Positions 24,591 to 35,656 of a stretch of DNA of 64,000 nt are shown one piece after another; position 1 is the first letter of the stretch; each line of letters begins with the position of its first letter. The position numbers were made by a program, and so were the translations under genes. Location of the stretch: contig NZ_AYTO01000009.1 of assembly GCF_000507145.1 (NCBI RefSeq), positions 62,001 through 126,000 of the forward strand, read 5' to 3'. This DNA comes from Bacillus tequilensis KCTC 13622. Its GTDB lineage: Bacteria; Bacillota; Bacilli; Bacillales; Bacillaceae. The notes under the pieces are model-generated. The model did not search any database. It was not told the DNA's origin and was given only the letters and a program-made list of their open reading frames with translations.

Positions 24591-25148
24591 TTAAATTGGC
24601 AAAAGCAGCTTGAGGCCGAATGCGATTAATATGATGCCCCCGAGCGCTTCGCTGTATGTGCCAAGCCACGACTGCACTTGTTTTCCGATCAGCAGGCCCA
24701 GCCACGTCAGCATCATGCTGAACAGCCCGAACAGGGTAATGGTGAGGAGCGGATGCGATCCGTAGATCCCCAAGCTCAAACCGACGGAAAAACTGTCAAG
24801 GCTGACGCCGACGGCAAACAGCAATAAGCCTGGCCCTGCCGGCGACATGAGTCGATCTTCTGACTGTTTGAAAGAAGCCATAAGCATTTGAACTCCAAGA
24901 ACAAAAAGCAGCGAACCCCCGATATAAACCGCTAACACGCCGAGGAGACCTGACAGCATGTTACCGGCCGCCATCCCTGCAAGCGGCATGATGACGTGAA
25001 AGAGGCCGATGATGAAACCAATATTGAATATTTGCTTCTTTCTGAGTTTGACCATGCCCATTCCAAGACCAACAGAAAAAGCATCCATCCCTAAAGCAAA
25101 CGCCATGATGCTTAATGTCATCAGTTCGCCTATAAACAAATCCGACAT
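24591..25148 (-). CDS. mntP: MntP-family manganese efflux pump (YwlD)
   Basis: 185-aa membrane protein with six predicted helices in two similar halves. Each half carries an acidic helix motif: [14 protein letters not shown] (N-half) and [16 protein letters not shown] (C-half), the paired Asp motifs of MntP/YebN. Exports Mn2+ in characterised relatives; in B. subtilis the YwlD role is only putative. A long hairpin in the leader includes the GGGGG ribosome-binding site, suggesting translational control. Confidence 0.85.
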   Translation of the reverse strand: MSDLFIGELMTLSIMAFALGMDAFSVGLGMGMVKLRKKQIFNIGFIIGLFHVIMPLAGMAAGNMLSGLLGVLAVYIGGSLLFVLGVQMLMASFKQSEDRLMSPAGPGLLLFAVGVSLDSFSVGLSLGIYGSHPLLTITLFGLFSMMLTWLGLLIGKQVQSWLGTYSEALGGIILIAFGLKLLLPI

Positions 25149-25156
25149 ACATAAAT

Positions 25157-25208
25157 AACCCCCTTGGACACGCCCGCTTTTTTAGCCTATGCGTGTCCAA
25201 AAAGGGTT
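25157..25208 (-). promoter_or_regulatory. Hairpin overlapping the mntP ribosome-binding site
   Basis: Perfect 10-bp stem TTGGACACGC / GCGTGTCCAA (25191-25200 with 25164-25173) with a 17-nt loop, extended after a small internal loop by AACCC / GGGTT. The descending strand contains the GGGGG that serves as mntP RBS. There is no U run on either strand, so it is not an intrinsic terminator, and it does not look like the yybP-ykoY Mn riboswitch. Confidence 0.55.
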
Positions 25209-25225
25209 AGAACATCTGACTGTAT

Positions 25226-26266
25226 TCAGCGGATCACTCTTCCTCCGGCGGCTTTCATCAGTCTGTTCATAATGGCGAGACCGACACCTGTGTCCGGAAA
25301 GGATTCCGAGATAATAAAATCCACCTTCTTCTCATCAAAGCGGCGCAAGGCATCATACAGTCCTGCCGCAACCGTCTCAAGCCGCGCCCGTCTGCCGCAG
25401 CTCTTCACATAATCAGCGGAATACACACCCGCGTTTTCTTCTGTCGTCAGAACACCGACCCGTCGGCCGCCTTGTTGATATTCCTGAATGAGTTGCTGAA
25501 TGCGCTCCGGGCCGTCTTCGCAGATGGCAAGCGGCGCTGTCGGCGCATAATGTGTATATTTCATGCCCGGAGAAATCGGCTTCTCATTTTGATCGCTGAG
25601 CCCTTTATCCACAAGGATCGGCCCGATCTCCGCTTCAATTTGTTCTTTCGTAATGCCGCCCGGACGCAGGAGAACAGGAATGTCGCCGGCACATGAAAGC
25701 ACGGTTGATTCAACCCCGATCCCGGTCGGGCCTCCGTCCATAATACCGGCTATGCGGCCGTCCAGATCGTGAGCGACATGTTCCGCTTTTGTGGGACTTG
25801 GCTTGCCTGATAGATTGGCGCTCGGTGCGGCAATCGGCAACCCCGACTCACGAATCAACGCAAGGGCAAGCGGATGATCCGGCATTCTAACGGCAACCGT
25901 TTCAAGTCCTGCCGTTACACGAGGTGAGAGCGCACCAGGCTTGCAAGGCAGAATGAGCGTGAGAGCTCCCGGCCAAAACCGTTTCATCAATGTTTTTGCC
26001 TGTTCAGGCGCCGGACCCGTTAAATCGTCAAGCTGGCTGATATCCGCAATGTGGACAATCAAGGGATTATCGCTCGGACGGCCTTTTGCCTCGTATATCT
26101 TTTTGACGGCATCTGTGTTTTTCGCGTTTGCACCGAGTCCGTATACCGTTTCTGTCGGGAACGCAACGACCTCATTTTCCCGGAGCAAAGCAGCTGCTTG
26201 TGCAATTTGTGGATCATTTGTGGATAACTCGCCAATGACATCCACAAACCATCTTTTCGTTTTCAT
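25226..26266 (-). CDS. ywlC: L-threonylcarbamoyladenylate synthase (Sua5/TsaC, YwlC)
   Basis: 346 aa. The N-terminal YrdC/TsaC domain (about 15-210; FPTETVYGLGANAKN, KGRPSDNPLIVHI, ITAGLET-type blocks) makes threonylcarbamoyl-AMP for the tRNA t6A37 modification. The C-terminal Sua5 extension (SPGMKYTHYAPTAPL onward) is a lid domain. The first codons overlap perfect DnaA boxes. Confidence 0.93.
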   Translation of the reverse strand: MKTKRWFVDVIGELSTNDPQIAQAAALLRENEVVAFPTETVYGLGANAKNTDAVKKIYEAKGRPSDNPLIVHIADISQLDDLTGPAPEQAKTLMKRFWPGALTLILPCKPGALSPRVTAGLETVAVRMPDHPLALALIRESGLPIAAPSANLSGKPSPTKAEHVAHDLDGRIAGIMDGGPTGIGVESTVLSCAGDIPVLLRPGGITKEQIEAEIGPILVDKGLSDQNEKPISPGMKYTHYAPTAPLAICEDGPERIQQLIQEYQQGGRRVGVLTTEENAGVYSADYVKSCGRRARLETVAAGLYDALRRFDEKKVDFIISESFPDTGVGLAIMNRLMKAAGGRVIR

Positions 26267-26430
26267 TTTTGACCAAACTCCTTATTCACAACAATAAAAC
26301 GACTGTTTTACGCGTGTAATCCTTTTGAAAGTATAAAAGATGTCCTGTAATAAAACAAGCGTTATCCACAAATTGTGGACAACGCTAATGAAGAAGTGGA
26401 TAAGTATGTGTATAACCCCACTTATCCAGA
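26208..26430. promoter_or_regulatory. DnaA-box cluster between ywlC and ywlB
   Basis: Four exact matches to TTATNCACA: 26219-26227 (-), 26282-26290 (+), 26362-26370 (+) and 26407-26415 (-). Four single-mismatch sites: 26208-26216 (-), 26374-26382 (-), 26395-26403 (-) and 26422-26430 (+). They span the ywlC 5' end, the intergenic region and the ywlB stop codon. Two pairs are arranged as inverted repeats that also form hairpins. I recall ywlC-ywlB as one of the DnaA-binding clusters mapped in B. subtilis (DBC series). Confidence 0.85.
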
Positions 26431-26865
26431 TGCTTTTTTCATCAAGACGGCCCCTTCCGTTTGCCGCGATTCACGGAAGTGATGAGAGGTAAACAGCTCT
26501 TCCGGTACGCTTTCAGCTGGTTCAAATCCCATAGCCTTCAGGAAATCAGCCGAGGAATGCTGATTCGCTATTAAATATACCGTTTTGATCTGGTGCTTTT
26601 CGCACAGCAGTTCCATGCTTTGAAAGAGCGTCACAATGTGGCCTTGGTGAAGCTTGTCCGATATCACGAGTGATCGCAGCAGTCCTTGATCACAGCCTAT
26701 TTTTTCAATTCCGAGACATCCGGCAATGTTTTTCTCGCCGTCCTCCAGCATAAGAAATTGGGCAAAGTCTTCCTTCACGCCTTCATGATTGGTTTTCGCC
26801 TGTTTTAAAAATTCCTCAAGCACGCCTCTGTCCTTTTCCCTTGCCACCCGCAGTTGATAAAACAT
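26422..26865 (-). CDS. ywlB: YwlB GNAT-family N-acetyltransferase-like protein
   Basis: 147-aa GNAT fold. NIAGCLGIEKIGCDQGLLRSLVISDKLHQGH resembles the strand 4-motif A region that binds acetyl-CoA, though the usual Q/RxxGxG/A loop is imperfect (KLHQGHIV). Substrate unknown. The start at 26865 is preceded by GGGGTGA; an upstream in-frame ATG (26910) is less likely. Its stop codon falls inside a DnaA box. Confidence 0.82.
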   Translation of the reverse strand: MFYQLRVAREKDRGVLEEFLKQAKTNHEGVKEDFAQFLMLEDGEKNIAGCLGIEKIGCDQGLLRSLVISDKLHQGHIVTLFQSMELLCEKHQIKTVYLIANQHSSADFLKAMGFEPAESVPEELFTSHHFRESRQTEGAVLMKKASG

Positions 26866-26931
26866 CCGTTCACCCCGTTTTTGCATTCTTTCTTCAAATC
26901 TATGAGGCAAATCTATTTTTAGACCAGATGA

Positions 26932-27606
26932 TTAGGAAAAAAGGTCGGAAATCCATTCGACTAAGAAGAATTTCACTTCTGTGCCGTCTTCCTTTTCTTC
27001 TTTCTCTTCGTTTTTGGCTTTTTCTGCTTTAGCGGTTACATCCTCAAGCACTTTTTCTGTTTGCTTTTTTGAAGCTTCTTTATCTTCTTGTTCTTTGACG
27101 GCTTCCCCGTTGGAAAAATCGAGAAAGCAGAGCGGCGGGAACAGCACACACCACCAGTTGGCCCCTTCGCCGTTTCCAAGCGTAATCAGAATCGCTTCAT
27201 ACTCACCGGCTGGATAAACCATGTTGCCGTAAAGCTTTGTCGGAAATGAGATTTTGTCAAAATCAACGGATATCGATTGGCTGGCTCCTTCTTCCTTCAT
27301 CGTTTCCTTAGCGATTTCTTTGATTTCAGACAGCTTTGAGCGAATCACACGACGAGCTTCTTCTATAGAAGTAATATCCTTTACCCAGGTTGTGATTTCT
27401 TTATTCACCGCGTCTCTGATATGACGCTTTAATTGCTGATCCTGATCACTATCGCTGTTTGCCAATATTCTCAAACGAATCGCCTGATCCGGTATGACCA
27501 CCGGCTGATTCTCTGATTGCTGTGCCGTCTCTTCTTTAGCCAGCCCTACAAGCGCTCCGGATAATAAAAGAAAGATATATATACAAATGATTACTGTTTT
27601 TTTCAT
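26932..27606 (-). CDS. spoIIR: Stage II sporulation protein R (SpoIIR)
   Basis: Forespore-secreted signalling protein that triggers SpoIIGA to process pro-sigma-E in the mother cell. 224 aa as in B. subtilis: signal peptide (MKKTVIICIYIFLLLSGALVG), a conserved domain beginning IRLRILANSDSDQDQQLK, and GANWWCVLFPPLCFLDF; the last 60 residues are charged and low-complexity. The start at 27606 has GGTGGGG upstream; the longer in-frame ORF is discounted. A sigma-F-like promoter lies 40-70 bp upstream. Confidence 0.95.
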   Translation of the reverse strand: MKKTVIICIYIFLLLSGALVGLAKEETAQQSENQPVVIPDQAIRLRILANSDSDQDQQLKRHIRDAVNKEITTWVKDITSIEEARRVIRSKLSEIKEIAKETMKEEGASQSISVDFDKISFPTKLYGNMVYPAGEYEAILITLGNGEGANWWCVLFPPLCFLDFSNGEAVKEQEDKEASKKQTEKVLEDVTAKAEKAKNEEKEEKEDGTEVKFFLVEWISDLFS

Positions 27607-27645
27607 CGGTCCCCACCGTTCCTCTCCGTGCTTTGTTTCTAGCCC

Positions 27646-27675
27646 TATTATGGACAAGGAGAGCCGGCGGTAAAC
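27646..27675 (-). promoter_or_regulatory. Sigma-F-type promoter of spoIIR
   Basis: Minus-strand GTTTA (27671-27675), 15-bp spacer, GTCCATAATA (27646-27655), close to the sigma-F consensus GYATA-N15-17-GGNNANAHTR. spoIIR is a known early sigma-F gene. Confidence 0.55.
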
Positions 27676-27746
27676 GTACGGGGTGAAAAAAATCTAGCAA
27701 GCTGTTAATCTTATTTATGGTACGATAGTGTTTTAGGAGGTTTAAG

Positions 27747-28109
27747 ATGAAATATAATTATACAGTGCTGTTATCAGCCTTCACGATGTCGGTTTTTTAT
27801 TCAATTATTTATATTCATTCATTTATCATTGCCGCTCTCATCACGATGGCATTTTATTTTCTGTTTCCTTATTTGATATTCGCGCTGCCGCTTCAATTCA
27901 TGATGAATAAAAAACCGAAACGGTTCAGCCCTTTGTACCTGCTGTATTACCTTGCTGCGGCTTTTATAGCCAACGCGGTCATTTTCGGCGTGCTTCAGCC
28001 TTCAGGACAAGCTCTGTTTCAAAATACAGCTTTCTATCTTTTCGCTGTATTAACGGCGCTTGTCTATTGGATATGGGATTCTGTTTTATTGCAAAAAAAG
28101 GAAGCCTAA
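27747..28109 (+). CDS. ywlA: YwlA, UPF0715 family membrane protein
   Basis: 120 aa, nearly all hydrophobic, with four predicted helices; the central KKPKRFSPLYLLYYLAAAF motif is typical of UPF0715. Function unknown. RBS TAGGAGG upstream of ATG. Transcribed divergently from spoIIR and ends in a bidirectional terminator shared with ywkF. Confidence 0.82.
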   Translation: MKYNYTVLLSAFTMSVFYSIIYIHSFIIAALITMAFYFLFPYLIFALPLQFMMNKKPKRFSPLYLLYYLAAAFIANAVIFGVLQPSGQALFQNTAFYLFAVLTALVYWIWDSVLLQKKEA

Positions 28110-28125
28110 GGGGCTTCCTTTTTTA
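28093..28125. terminator. Bidirectional terminator between ywlA and ywkF
   Basis: Stem AAGGAAGCC / GGCTTCCTT with A/T runs on both sides, between convergent ywlA and ywkF. Confidence 0.9.
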
Positions 28126-28413
28126 CTAGAACAAAACCGTCAGCAAATAACATAGAATAGAAGGTATCGCTGCAACAAAGAAAGCAGCCGCTATTTTTAA
28201 GCGGGCTGTACGGCCTTCTTTGGTTTCTGAATGGTAGTTCGCCCGCTGATCACTTCCGCTTACAGCCAAACCCGATGTGATGATCGCAAGCCCAATTAAA
28301 ACGAGAGACCCAACGCCAAACATCGTTTCATATGAAAATGCCTCCGGAAAAATGGTGCCAACCATGCTCTCAACCGCAATGAGCAAAATTCCTACTGTCA
28401 GGGCCTTTTTCAT
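28126..28413 (-). CDS. ywkF: YwkF small membrane protein
   Basis: 95 aa with three predicted helices ([53 protein letters not shown]). No known function. The start at 28413 is chosen because GGGG lies 9 bp upstream; earlier in-frame starts lack an RBS. 61 bp downstream of prmC on the same strand. Confidence 0.78.
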   Translation of the reverse strand: MKKALTVGILLIAVESMVGTIFPEAFSYETMFGVGSLVLIGLAIITSGLAVSGSDQRANYHSETKEGRTARLKIAAAFFVAAIPSILCYLLTVLF

Positions 28414-28474
28414 CTTTAACATCCCCTTTGCTGGTGTTAAAACAGCTTGATTCATCAACTCGCCGGCAAGCTGC

Positions 28475-29341
28475 TTATTTATTTTTATGAATCACAGCGC
28501 ATATGGTTCTGTCTTTACCGTTAATATCTTTCAGCACTTCCACTTCCGCACTCTTAAACGCCTTGAGAATCAGGTCTTTGACAACATCTCCCTGTCTCCA
28601 GCCGATTTCAAAAACGACAAATACTTTATCCTTCATGACCAGCGGAATGTCTTCCATAAACCGCTTATAAAATTTCAGCCCGTCTCCGCCATCGGTAAGA
28701 GCGTGCAGCGGTTCATGAAAACGGACAATCTCTGATAGGTCAGCCATTTCTTCTTCTGAAATATAAGGAGGGTTGGAGACAACAATATCCGTTTTTTTTC
28801 CCGCCTTAATAAAAGGCTCAAGCAGATCGCCCTGATAAAAGCGCACATCCGCTCCGAGCTTTTCCGCATTGGCGGAGGCGACTTGCAGCGCCTCTTTCGA
28901 AATATCCACAGCAGACACAGAAAAGTTTTGGTTTTCAAGCGCAAGCGTGACGGCTATCGCGCCGCTCCCTGTACCGACGTCAACGACTTCCAGCTTGCCG
29001 TCTTCAGAAAAGACACGCCGATATTTGTCAAGCAGATGATAGACAACCTCTTCTGTTTCCGGACGCGGGATCAGCACGTCATCATTCACCATAAATTCCC
29101 GTCCGTAAAAAAACTCTTTGCCGATAATGTACTGAACCGGCACGCCTTCTTTATGCATCTCAACATGGCGCTTAAAGCGATACAGCTCATCTTCGCCAAT
29201 CGGTTCCTGTAAGCTGGCGAGCAGCTTGCTTCTGTCCATTTCGGTATCATAAAGCAAAAGAAGCTCAGCCGCATTTTCTTCTCTTCCCGCTTCGGTTAAA
29301 TAAGAAGAAGCCCATTTCAGGGCTTCAAATATCGTCTTCAT
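28475..29341 (-). CDS. prmC: Release-factor glutamine methyltransferase PrmC
   Basis: 288-aa SAM-dependent enzyme that N5-methylates the Gln of the GGQ motif in release factors RF1 and RF2. SAM motif [16 protein letters not shown] (about 115-130), and the catalytic NPPY in VVSNPPYIS (about 185). The start is separated from the prfA stop by one base, so the enzyme is translated with its own substrate RF1. Confidence 0.95.
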   Translation of the reverse strand: MKTIFEALKWASSYLTEAGREENAAELLLLYDTEMDRSKLLASLQEPIGEDELYRFKRHVEMHKEGVPVQYIIGKEFFYGREFMVNDDVLIPRPETEEVVYHLLDKYRRVFSEDGKLEVVDVGTGSGAIAVTLALENQNFSVSAVDISKEALQVASANAEKLGADVRFYQGDLLEPFIKAGKKTDIVVSNPPYISEEEMADLSEIVRFHEPLHALTDGGDGLKFYKRFMEDIPLVMKDKVFVVFEIGWRQGDVVKDLILKAFKSAEVEVLKDINGKDRTICAVIHKNK

Positions 29342-29342
29342 C

Positions 29343-30413
29343 TTAGCCTTCCGACTGCTGAAGCTTGCTTGCCTGATCTTCAACGATCAGCGCTTCAACC
29401 ACTTCATCAAGTTTTCCTTCAAGGATCTGGTCAAGCTTTTGAATCGTCAGGCCGATTCTGTGATCCGTCACACGGTTTTGCGGGAAGTTGTATGTGCGGA
29501 TACGCTCAGAGCGGTCACCTGATCCAACTGCTGATTTCCGTGTTTGATCATATTCAGCTTGGGCTTCCCGCTGAAATTTATCATAGATTCTGGCACGGAG
29601 AACCTTCATTGCTTTTTCTTTGTTCTTGATTTGAGATTTTTCATCCTGACATGATACAACAACACCTGTCGGCAAATGTGTCAGACGAACGGCAGACATC
29701 GTTGTATTAACGCTTTGTCCGCCCGGTCCGCTTGATGCAAACGTATCGACGCGGATATCCTTCTCATGAATGTCAACCTCTACCTCTTCCGCCTCAGGAA
29801 GACATGCTACTGTTGCAGTAGAGGTATGAATACGGCCGCCTGATTCTGTTTCAGGCACACGCTGTACGCGGTGGGCGCCGTTTTCGTATTTGAGTTTCGA
29901 GTACGCACCGCTTCCCGTAATCATAAAGATGATCTCTTTGTAGCCGCCCGTTCCGGTTACACTCGCTTCCATGACCTCTGTTTTCCAGCCTTGAAGCTCG
30001 GCATAGCGGGAATACATTCTATACAGGTTGCCCGCAAATAAAGCGGCTTCCTCGCCTCCTGCAGCTCCGCGGATTTCCATGATAACGTTTTTGTCGTCAT
30101 TAGGGTCTTTCGGGATCAGGAGCACCTTGAGACGTTCTGACAGTGTTTCCGTTTCCTTCTGAAGTTCGGAAATCTCTTCCTTCACCATATCGCGCATCTC
30201 AGCGTCCAGCTTCTCTTCAAGCATCGCTTTTGCATCAGCCAGCTGTTCTGACGCATCTCTGTATTGTCTATATACGTCAACTGTTTCTTGTATATCAGAT
30301 TGCTCTTTTGAATATTCTCTTAGCTTTTTCGGATCGTTGACTACTTCTGGATCGCTTAAAAGCTCATTTAATTTTTCGTATCGTTCTTCGATTGACTTTA
30401 AACGGTCTAACAC
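29343..30413 (-). CDS. prfA: Peptide chain release factor 1
   Basis: 356-aa RF1, terminates translation at UAA and UAG. The GGQ peptidyl-hydrolysis motif is in [16 protein letters not shown] (about 230), and the codon-reading P-x-T region reads RVPETES. The start is a GTG (30413) with AGAGGTG upstream, giving the standard length; a second GTG three codons earlier overlaps the RBS. Co-transcribed with prmC. Confidence 0.95.
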   Translation of the reverse strand: MLDRLKSIEERYEKLNELLSDPEVVNDPKKLREYSKEQSDIQETVDVYRQYRDASEQLADAKAMLEEKLDAEMRDMVKEEISELQKETETLSERLKVLLIPKDPNDDKNVIMEIRGAAGGEEAALFAGNLYRMYSRYAELQGWKTEVMEASVTGTGGYKEIIFMITGSGAYSKLKYENGAHRVQRVPETESGGRIHTSTATVACLPEAEEVEVDIHEKDIRVDTFASSGPGGQSVNTTMSAVRLTHLPTGVVVSCQDEKSQIKNKEKAMKVLRARIYDKFQREAQAEYDQTRKSAVGSGDRSERIRTYNFPQNRVTDHRIGLTIQKLDQILEGKLDEVVEALIVEDQASKLQQSEG

Positions 30414-30541
30414 GGTCTTCACCTCTGTTTTCCTGTGCGTAACATTCTCATTATAGTATAGTGATGAACCCCAGTCAAAAGCATTTCAATCCCTGCCGGA
30501 AATGCCTCCTCTGCTATACTGGGAAGCAAGGAGGGATGAAG

Positions 30542-30925
30542 TTGCTGAAATCCATACATCATATTGCAATCATATGTTCAGATTATGAAAAGTCGAAAGC
30601 TTTTTACGTACATAAGCTTGGTTTTCAGGTGATTCAAGAAACGTACCGTGAAGAGCGCGGCTCCTATAAGCTCGATTTGTCGCTAAACGGCTCGTATATC
30701 ATTGAGCTGTTCTCGTTTCCCGATCCGCCCCAACGCCTAACCCGGCCTGAAGCGGCAGGCCTGCGCCACCTCGCCTTTACAGTCAGCAGCTTGGATGAGG
30801 CGGTTCAGAGGCTTCATGAAGAAGGAATCGAAACAGAGCCGATCAGAACAGATCCGCTGACCGGCAAGCGTTTCACCTTCTTTTTTGACCCTGACCAGCT
30901 TCCTTTAGAGCTCTATGAACAATAA
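30542..30925 (+). CDS. ywkD: YwkD glyoxalase/VOC-family protein
   Basis: 127-aa vicinal-oxygen-chelate fold, two beta-alpha-beta-beta-beta halves: HHIAIICSDYEKSKAFYVHKLG (first) and LRHLAFTVSSLDEAVQRL (second). Potential metal ligands are His in HHIAI, Glu in YIIELF, His in LRHLAF and Glu in LPLELYE. Substrate unknown, glyoxalase I-like. The TTG at 30542 lies 6 bp after a perfect AAGGAGGG; an ATG two codons earlier sits too close to the RBS. Confidence 0.8.
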   Translation: MLKSIHHIAIICSDYEKSKAFYVHKLGFQVIQETYREERGSYKLDLSLNGSYIIELFSFPDPPQRLTRPEAAGLRHLAFTVSSLDEAVQRLHEEGIETEPIRTDPLTGKRFTFFFDPDQLPLELYEQ

Positions 30926-31046
30926 CGGTTTTTGAAGAAAAAAAGGAGATACACACTTTCTTTGCCGAATCCTTTCTTGTTTTGTCTAACAGGAAGGGAA
31001 CTGCATTCTACGGTCGAATACCTAGCTAAAAAGGAGGTATGGGATC

Positions 31047-31601
31047 ATGAATACAAATATGGTGGCAAGTGAACTCGGCGTCTCCGCAAAAACGGTACAG
31101 CGGTGGGTGAAGCAGCTGAACCTCCCGGCCGAACGCAATGAGCTCGGGCACTACTCGTTTACGGCAGAAGACGTGAAGGTTCTAAAATCTGTTCAAAAAC
31201 AAATCTCTGAAGGCACAGCGATTCAGGATATTCATGTGCCGCCAAGCGCTAAAAAGCGCACGGGCTTTCTTGTCCAAAAAACAAATGGCAACACAGAGCG
31301 AAGAATGGAACAGCTCGAACAGAAACTCGACACCCTTTTACAGCAAAAGCAGGACGAAAACGAACTGCTGGCAAGGATCGGGGAACTGGAACGCCAGCTG
31401 AAGCACAAGGCCGATGAAGGTGTATCATATCAGCTGCTTCAGCATCGCAGAGAAATTGATGACATCCTTGCAGACCTGCAATTACTGACCACACAAATGA
31501 AAGAATTCACCGCTCAGGCGATTCCCGAGACCGCTGCTGCTTCCGAAAAAACCAAAACAAGAAAAAAACCGCTCATGTCGCTGTTCAAATTTCAAACCTA
31601 A
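31047..31601 (+). CDS. racA: Chromosome-anchoring protein RacA
   Basis: 184 aa. An N-terminal MerR-like helix-turn-helix ([24 protein letters not shown]) binds GC-rich sites near oriC. A long coiled coil (about 85-155, rich in E, L, Q, K) and a basic C-terminal tail ([15 protein letters not shown]) tether it to DivIVA at the pole. RacA links the origin to the cell pole when sporulation begins. Strong RBS AAAAAGGAGG; its own terminator follows. Confidence 0.95.
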   Translation: MNTNMVASELGVSAKTVQRWVKQLNLPAERNELGHYSFTAEDVKVLKSVQKQISEGTAIQDIHVPPSAKKRTGFLVQKTNGNTERRMEQLEQKLDTLLQQKQDENELLARIGELERQLKHKADEGVSYQLLQHRREIDDILADLQLLTTQMKEFTAQAIPETAAASEKTKTRKKPLMSLFKFQT

Positions 31602-31603
31602 AG

Positions 31604-31633
31604 CAAAAAGCTCCCCGTAAAGGGAGCTTTTTT
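31604..31633. terminator. Terminator between racA and ywkB
   Basis: Stem AAAAGCTCCC / GGGAGCTTTT between convergent genes, with T run on the plus side and A run on the other, so it can act both ways. Confidence 0.9.
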
Positions 31634-31635
31634 GA

Positions 31636-32595
31636 TTACGCAGTAAGCGCGATAATAATCGGAAGTGAAATCAATGACAGAATCGCACTGATCACAAACG
31701 CTGTTGCAGTTTCTTCTTCTTGTTTCTCGAATCGAGTCGCAATCATGGCTGCTACTGCAGAGCCAGGGAATGCTACAAGAAGGATCGCTTTTGTCATTTG
31801 GTCAGCTGGAAGGCCGACTGCAAGAGCAATCAGGAACATTAACGCAGGCTGAACCGCAACTTTTAGTAACGCAATACCGATAGCCGGCATACTGAGTTTA
31901 ATTTTACGAATACCAACGGTAACACCGACAGCAAAGAGAGCAACACCAGATGTTGTGCTTCCAAGCTGATCAAGCATTTTAACAGCCAGCTCAGGAAGAG
32001 TGAAGTTGAAAACCAACACTAAAACCATACTGATTAATGGAGCAGCAGCAAGCGGCTCACAAAGACCATGCAGAATTGATTTCCCTGTCATCTTCCAGAA
32101 GCTGTCTCCGTTCTCTTCGTTTTTCTTAGAAGACTCACCGACAGTAGCAATAATGATCGCGAGCGGATCAAGAATCGCGTTTACCACGATACCTGTAACC
32201 GCGATCGGAATCGCAACTTCATTCGCTCCGAACAAGCTTCCTAATACCGGAATACCCATAAAAGCAAATGTTGGCTGTGCAGAGTTCAATGAGAAAACAG
32301 ATGAGTTCGTTAAATCATACTTGAAGATAAATCTGCAAACCAAAAGGATAATGATATAGAAACCAACAATCCCAATAAGTAAAGAAACCATCAATGGAAC
32401 TTGTGATAAAAATTCACTTCTGGAAGTTGTCAAAATACCAGCAATAAAGTGAGCTGGAAGTGCGTATTTCGTTACTAACGTACTTACCCCTTTTGCCGAC
32501 TTGGCATCATAACTTCCAAAATGTCCTGCAAACCAACCCAGCACGATAACAAAGAAGATCGGTGCCAGGAGGATTAAGATATCTAAGATGCTCAA
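31636..32595 (-). CDS. ywkB: YwkB AEC-family (auxin efflux carrier-like) transporter
   Basis: 319 aa, ten predicted membrane helices in the AEC pattern: N-half starting [25 protein letters not shown], with a hydrophilic loop ([17 protein letters not shown]) at mid-protein. Such carriers export or import organic acids; the operon with malic enzyme maeA suggests malate. A TTG at 32595 is chosen because GGAGGAG lies 6 bp upstream. Confidence 0.87.
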   Translation of the reverse strand: MSILDILILLAPIFFVIVLGWFAGHFGSYDAKSAKGVSTLVTKYALPAHFIAGILTTSRSEFLSQVPLMVSLLIGIVGFYIIILLVCRFIFKYDLTNSSVFSLNSAQPTFAFMGIPVLGSLFGANEVAIPIAVTGIVVNAILDPLAIIIATVGESSKKNEENGDSFWKMTGKSILHGLCEPLAAAPLISMVLVLVFNFTLPELAVKMLDQLGSTTSGVALFAVGVTVGIRKIKLSMPAIGIALLKVAVQPALMFLIALAVGLPADQMTKAILLVAFPGSAVAAMIATRFEKQEEETATAFVISAILSLISLPIIIALTA

Positions 32596-32676
32596 AATAT
32601 TCTCCTCCAAATCCTATGTCCGTATACTTTAGCTTTATACAAAGCTTTCCCTCGGACGAAAAAATTTACTCGCTAA

Positions 32677-34521
<1,845 letters not shown>

Positions 34522-34551
34522 TCAAAATCAAAATTCAAGAGAAGAAAATTA

Positions 34552-34591
34552 CTTAATTTTTTAATAGACTTAATTAAATTTTTTAATTAAG
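34552..34591 (-). promoter_or_regulatory. AT-rich inverted/direct repeats upstream of maeA
   Basis: CTTAATTAAA / TTTAATTAAG is a perfect 10-bp inverted repeat with a 3-bp spacer (34569-34591). A second half-site CTTAAT-N4-TTAATAG starts 17 bp away (34552-34567). maeA is a known target of the malate two-component system MalK/MalR, which binds AT-rich repeats; assignment to MalR is inference. Confidence 0.5.
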
Positions 34592-34603
34592 TATTGTCAG
34601 AAT

Positions 34604-34638
34604 ATAAAAAAAACACCGGTGTTTCGGCCGGTGTTTTC
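34604..34638 (-). terminator. Intrinsic terminator of tdk
   Basis: Perfect 10-bp stem AAAACACCGG / CCGGTGTTTT followed by a run of U on the minus strand. Confidence 0.88.
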
Positions 34639-34661
34639 TATCTATATACCCATGTTTTGGA

Positions 34662-35249
34662 CTATTTTTTGGATTTTCCTGGGACTTCATGATGATGCCT
34701 GCATCTTGCTTCATACGATTCGGATGCACCGACCATGATGACCGGATCATCGTAAGAAGCCGGCTTGCCGTCAATCAGGCGCTGTGTTCTGCTCGCCGGT
34801 GATCCGCAGACGGAACAGACGGCTTGCAGCTTCGTCACACTCTCCGCAATCGCCATAATATCCGGCACGACGCCAAACGGCTCTCCCCTGAAATCCATAT
34901 CAAGGCCCGCAGCAATCACGCGATAGCCTTTATCGGCAAGTGATGATAAAACCTCAACAATGTCCTGATCAAAAAACTGCACTTCATCAACCGCAATCAC
35001 ATCGGTACTCTCACTGATGTGATCCCAGATGTCCTCAGCAGAAGAAATGGCATAGCTCGTCATGGATGTTCCATTATGGGAGACAACGGCATCTTCGCTG
35101 TAGCGATTATCAATCACAGGCTTAAATACCCTGACTTCCTGCTTGGCGTAAGTTGCTCTCTTTACTCTTCTGATCAGCTCTTCAGATTTCCCTGAGAACA
35201 TGCTTCCGCAAATCAGCTCAAGCCACCCGCTTTGTTTCATTATGTACAT
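34662..35249 (-). CDS. tdk: Thymidine kinase
   Basis: 195-aa type II thymidine kinase of the salvage pathway. P-loop [12 protein letters not shown] (about 15-26), Mg2+ site DEVQFFDQ, and zinc ligands in [11 protein letters not shown] and CRHH. Between rpmE and maeA. RBS GAGGGGAG. Confidence 0.96.
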   Translation of the reverse strand: MYIMKQSGWLELICGSMFSGKSEELIRRVKRATYAKQEVRVFKPVIDNRYSEDAVVSHNGTSMTSYAISSAEDIWDHISESTDVIAVDEVQFFDQDIVEVLSSLADKGYRVIAAGLDMDFRGEPFGVVPDIMAIAESVTKLQAVCSVCGSPASRTQRLIDGKPASYDDPVIMVGASESYEARCRHHHEVPGKSKK

Positions 35250-35292
35250 AGGCTCCGCTCCCCTCTCTCTGCCAGCTGTGTTTTAGACAATA

Positions 35293-35326
35293 TAAAAAAC
35301 AGGCAAGACTGCTTCCTGCCTGTTGA
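35293..35326 (-). terminator. Intrinsic terminator of rpmE
   Basis: Stem AACAGGCA / TGCCTGTT followed by six U on the minus strand, 12 bp past the rpmE stop. Confidence 0.88.
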
Positions 35327-35337
35327 AAAATCTATTA

Positions 35338-35634
<297 letters not shown>

Positions 35635-35656
35635 TTACTTCTTTTGCAAATGTAAT

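Noticed and set aside
25157-25208. yybP-ykoY manganese riboswitch before mntP
   Set aside because: Too short and without the conserved two-loop metal site; only a simple stem overlapping the RBS is present.
26369-26430. Hairpins between ywlC and ywlB as terminators
   Set aside because: No U run follows them; the symmetry comes from inverted DnaA boxes.
30926-31046. Sigma-H promoter for racA
   Set aside because: An AGGAGAT / GCCGAAT pair is present but its spacing is about two bases too long, so it was not annotated although racA is sigma-H dependent in B. subtilis.
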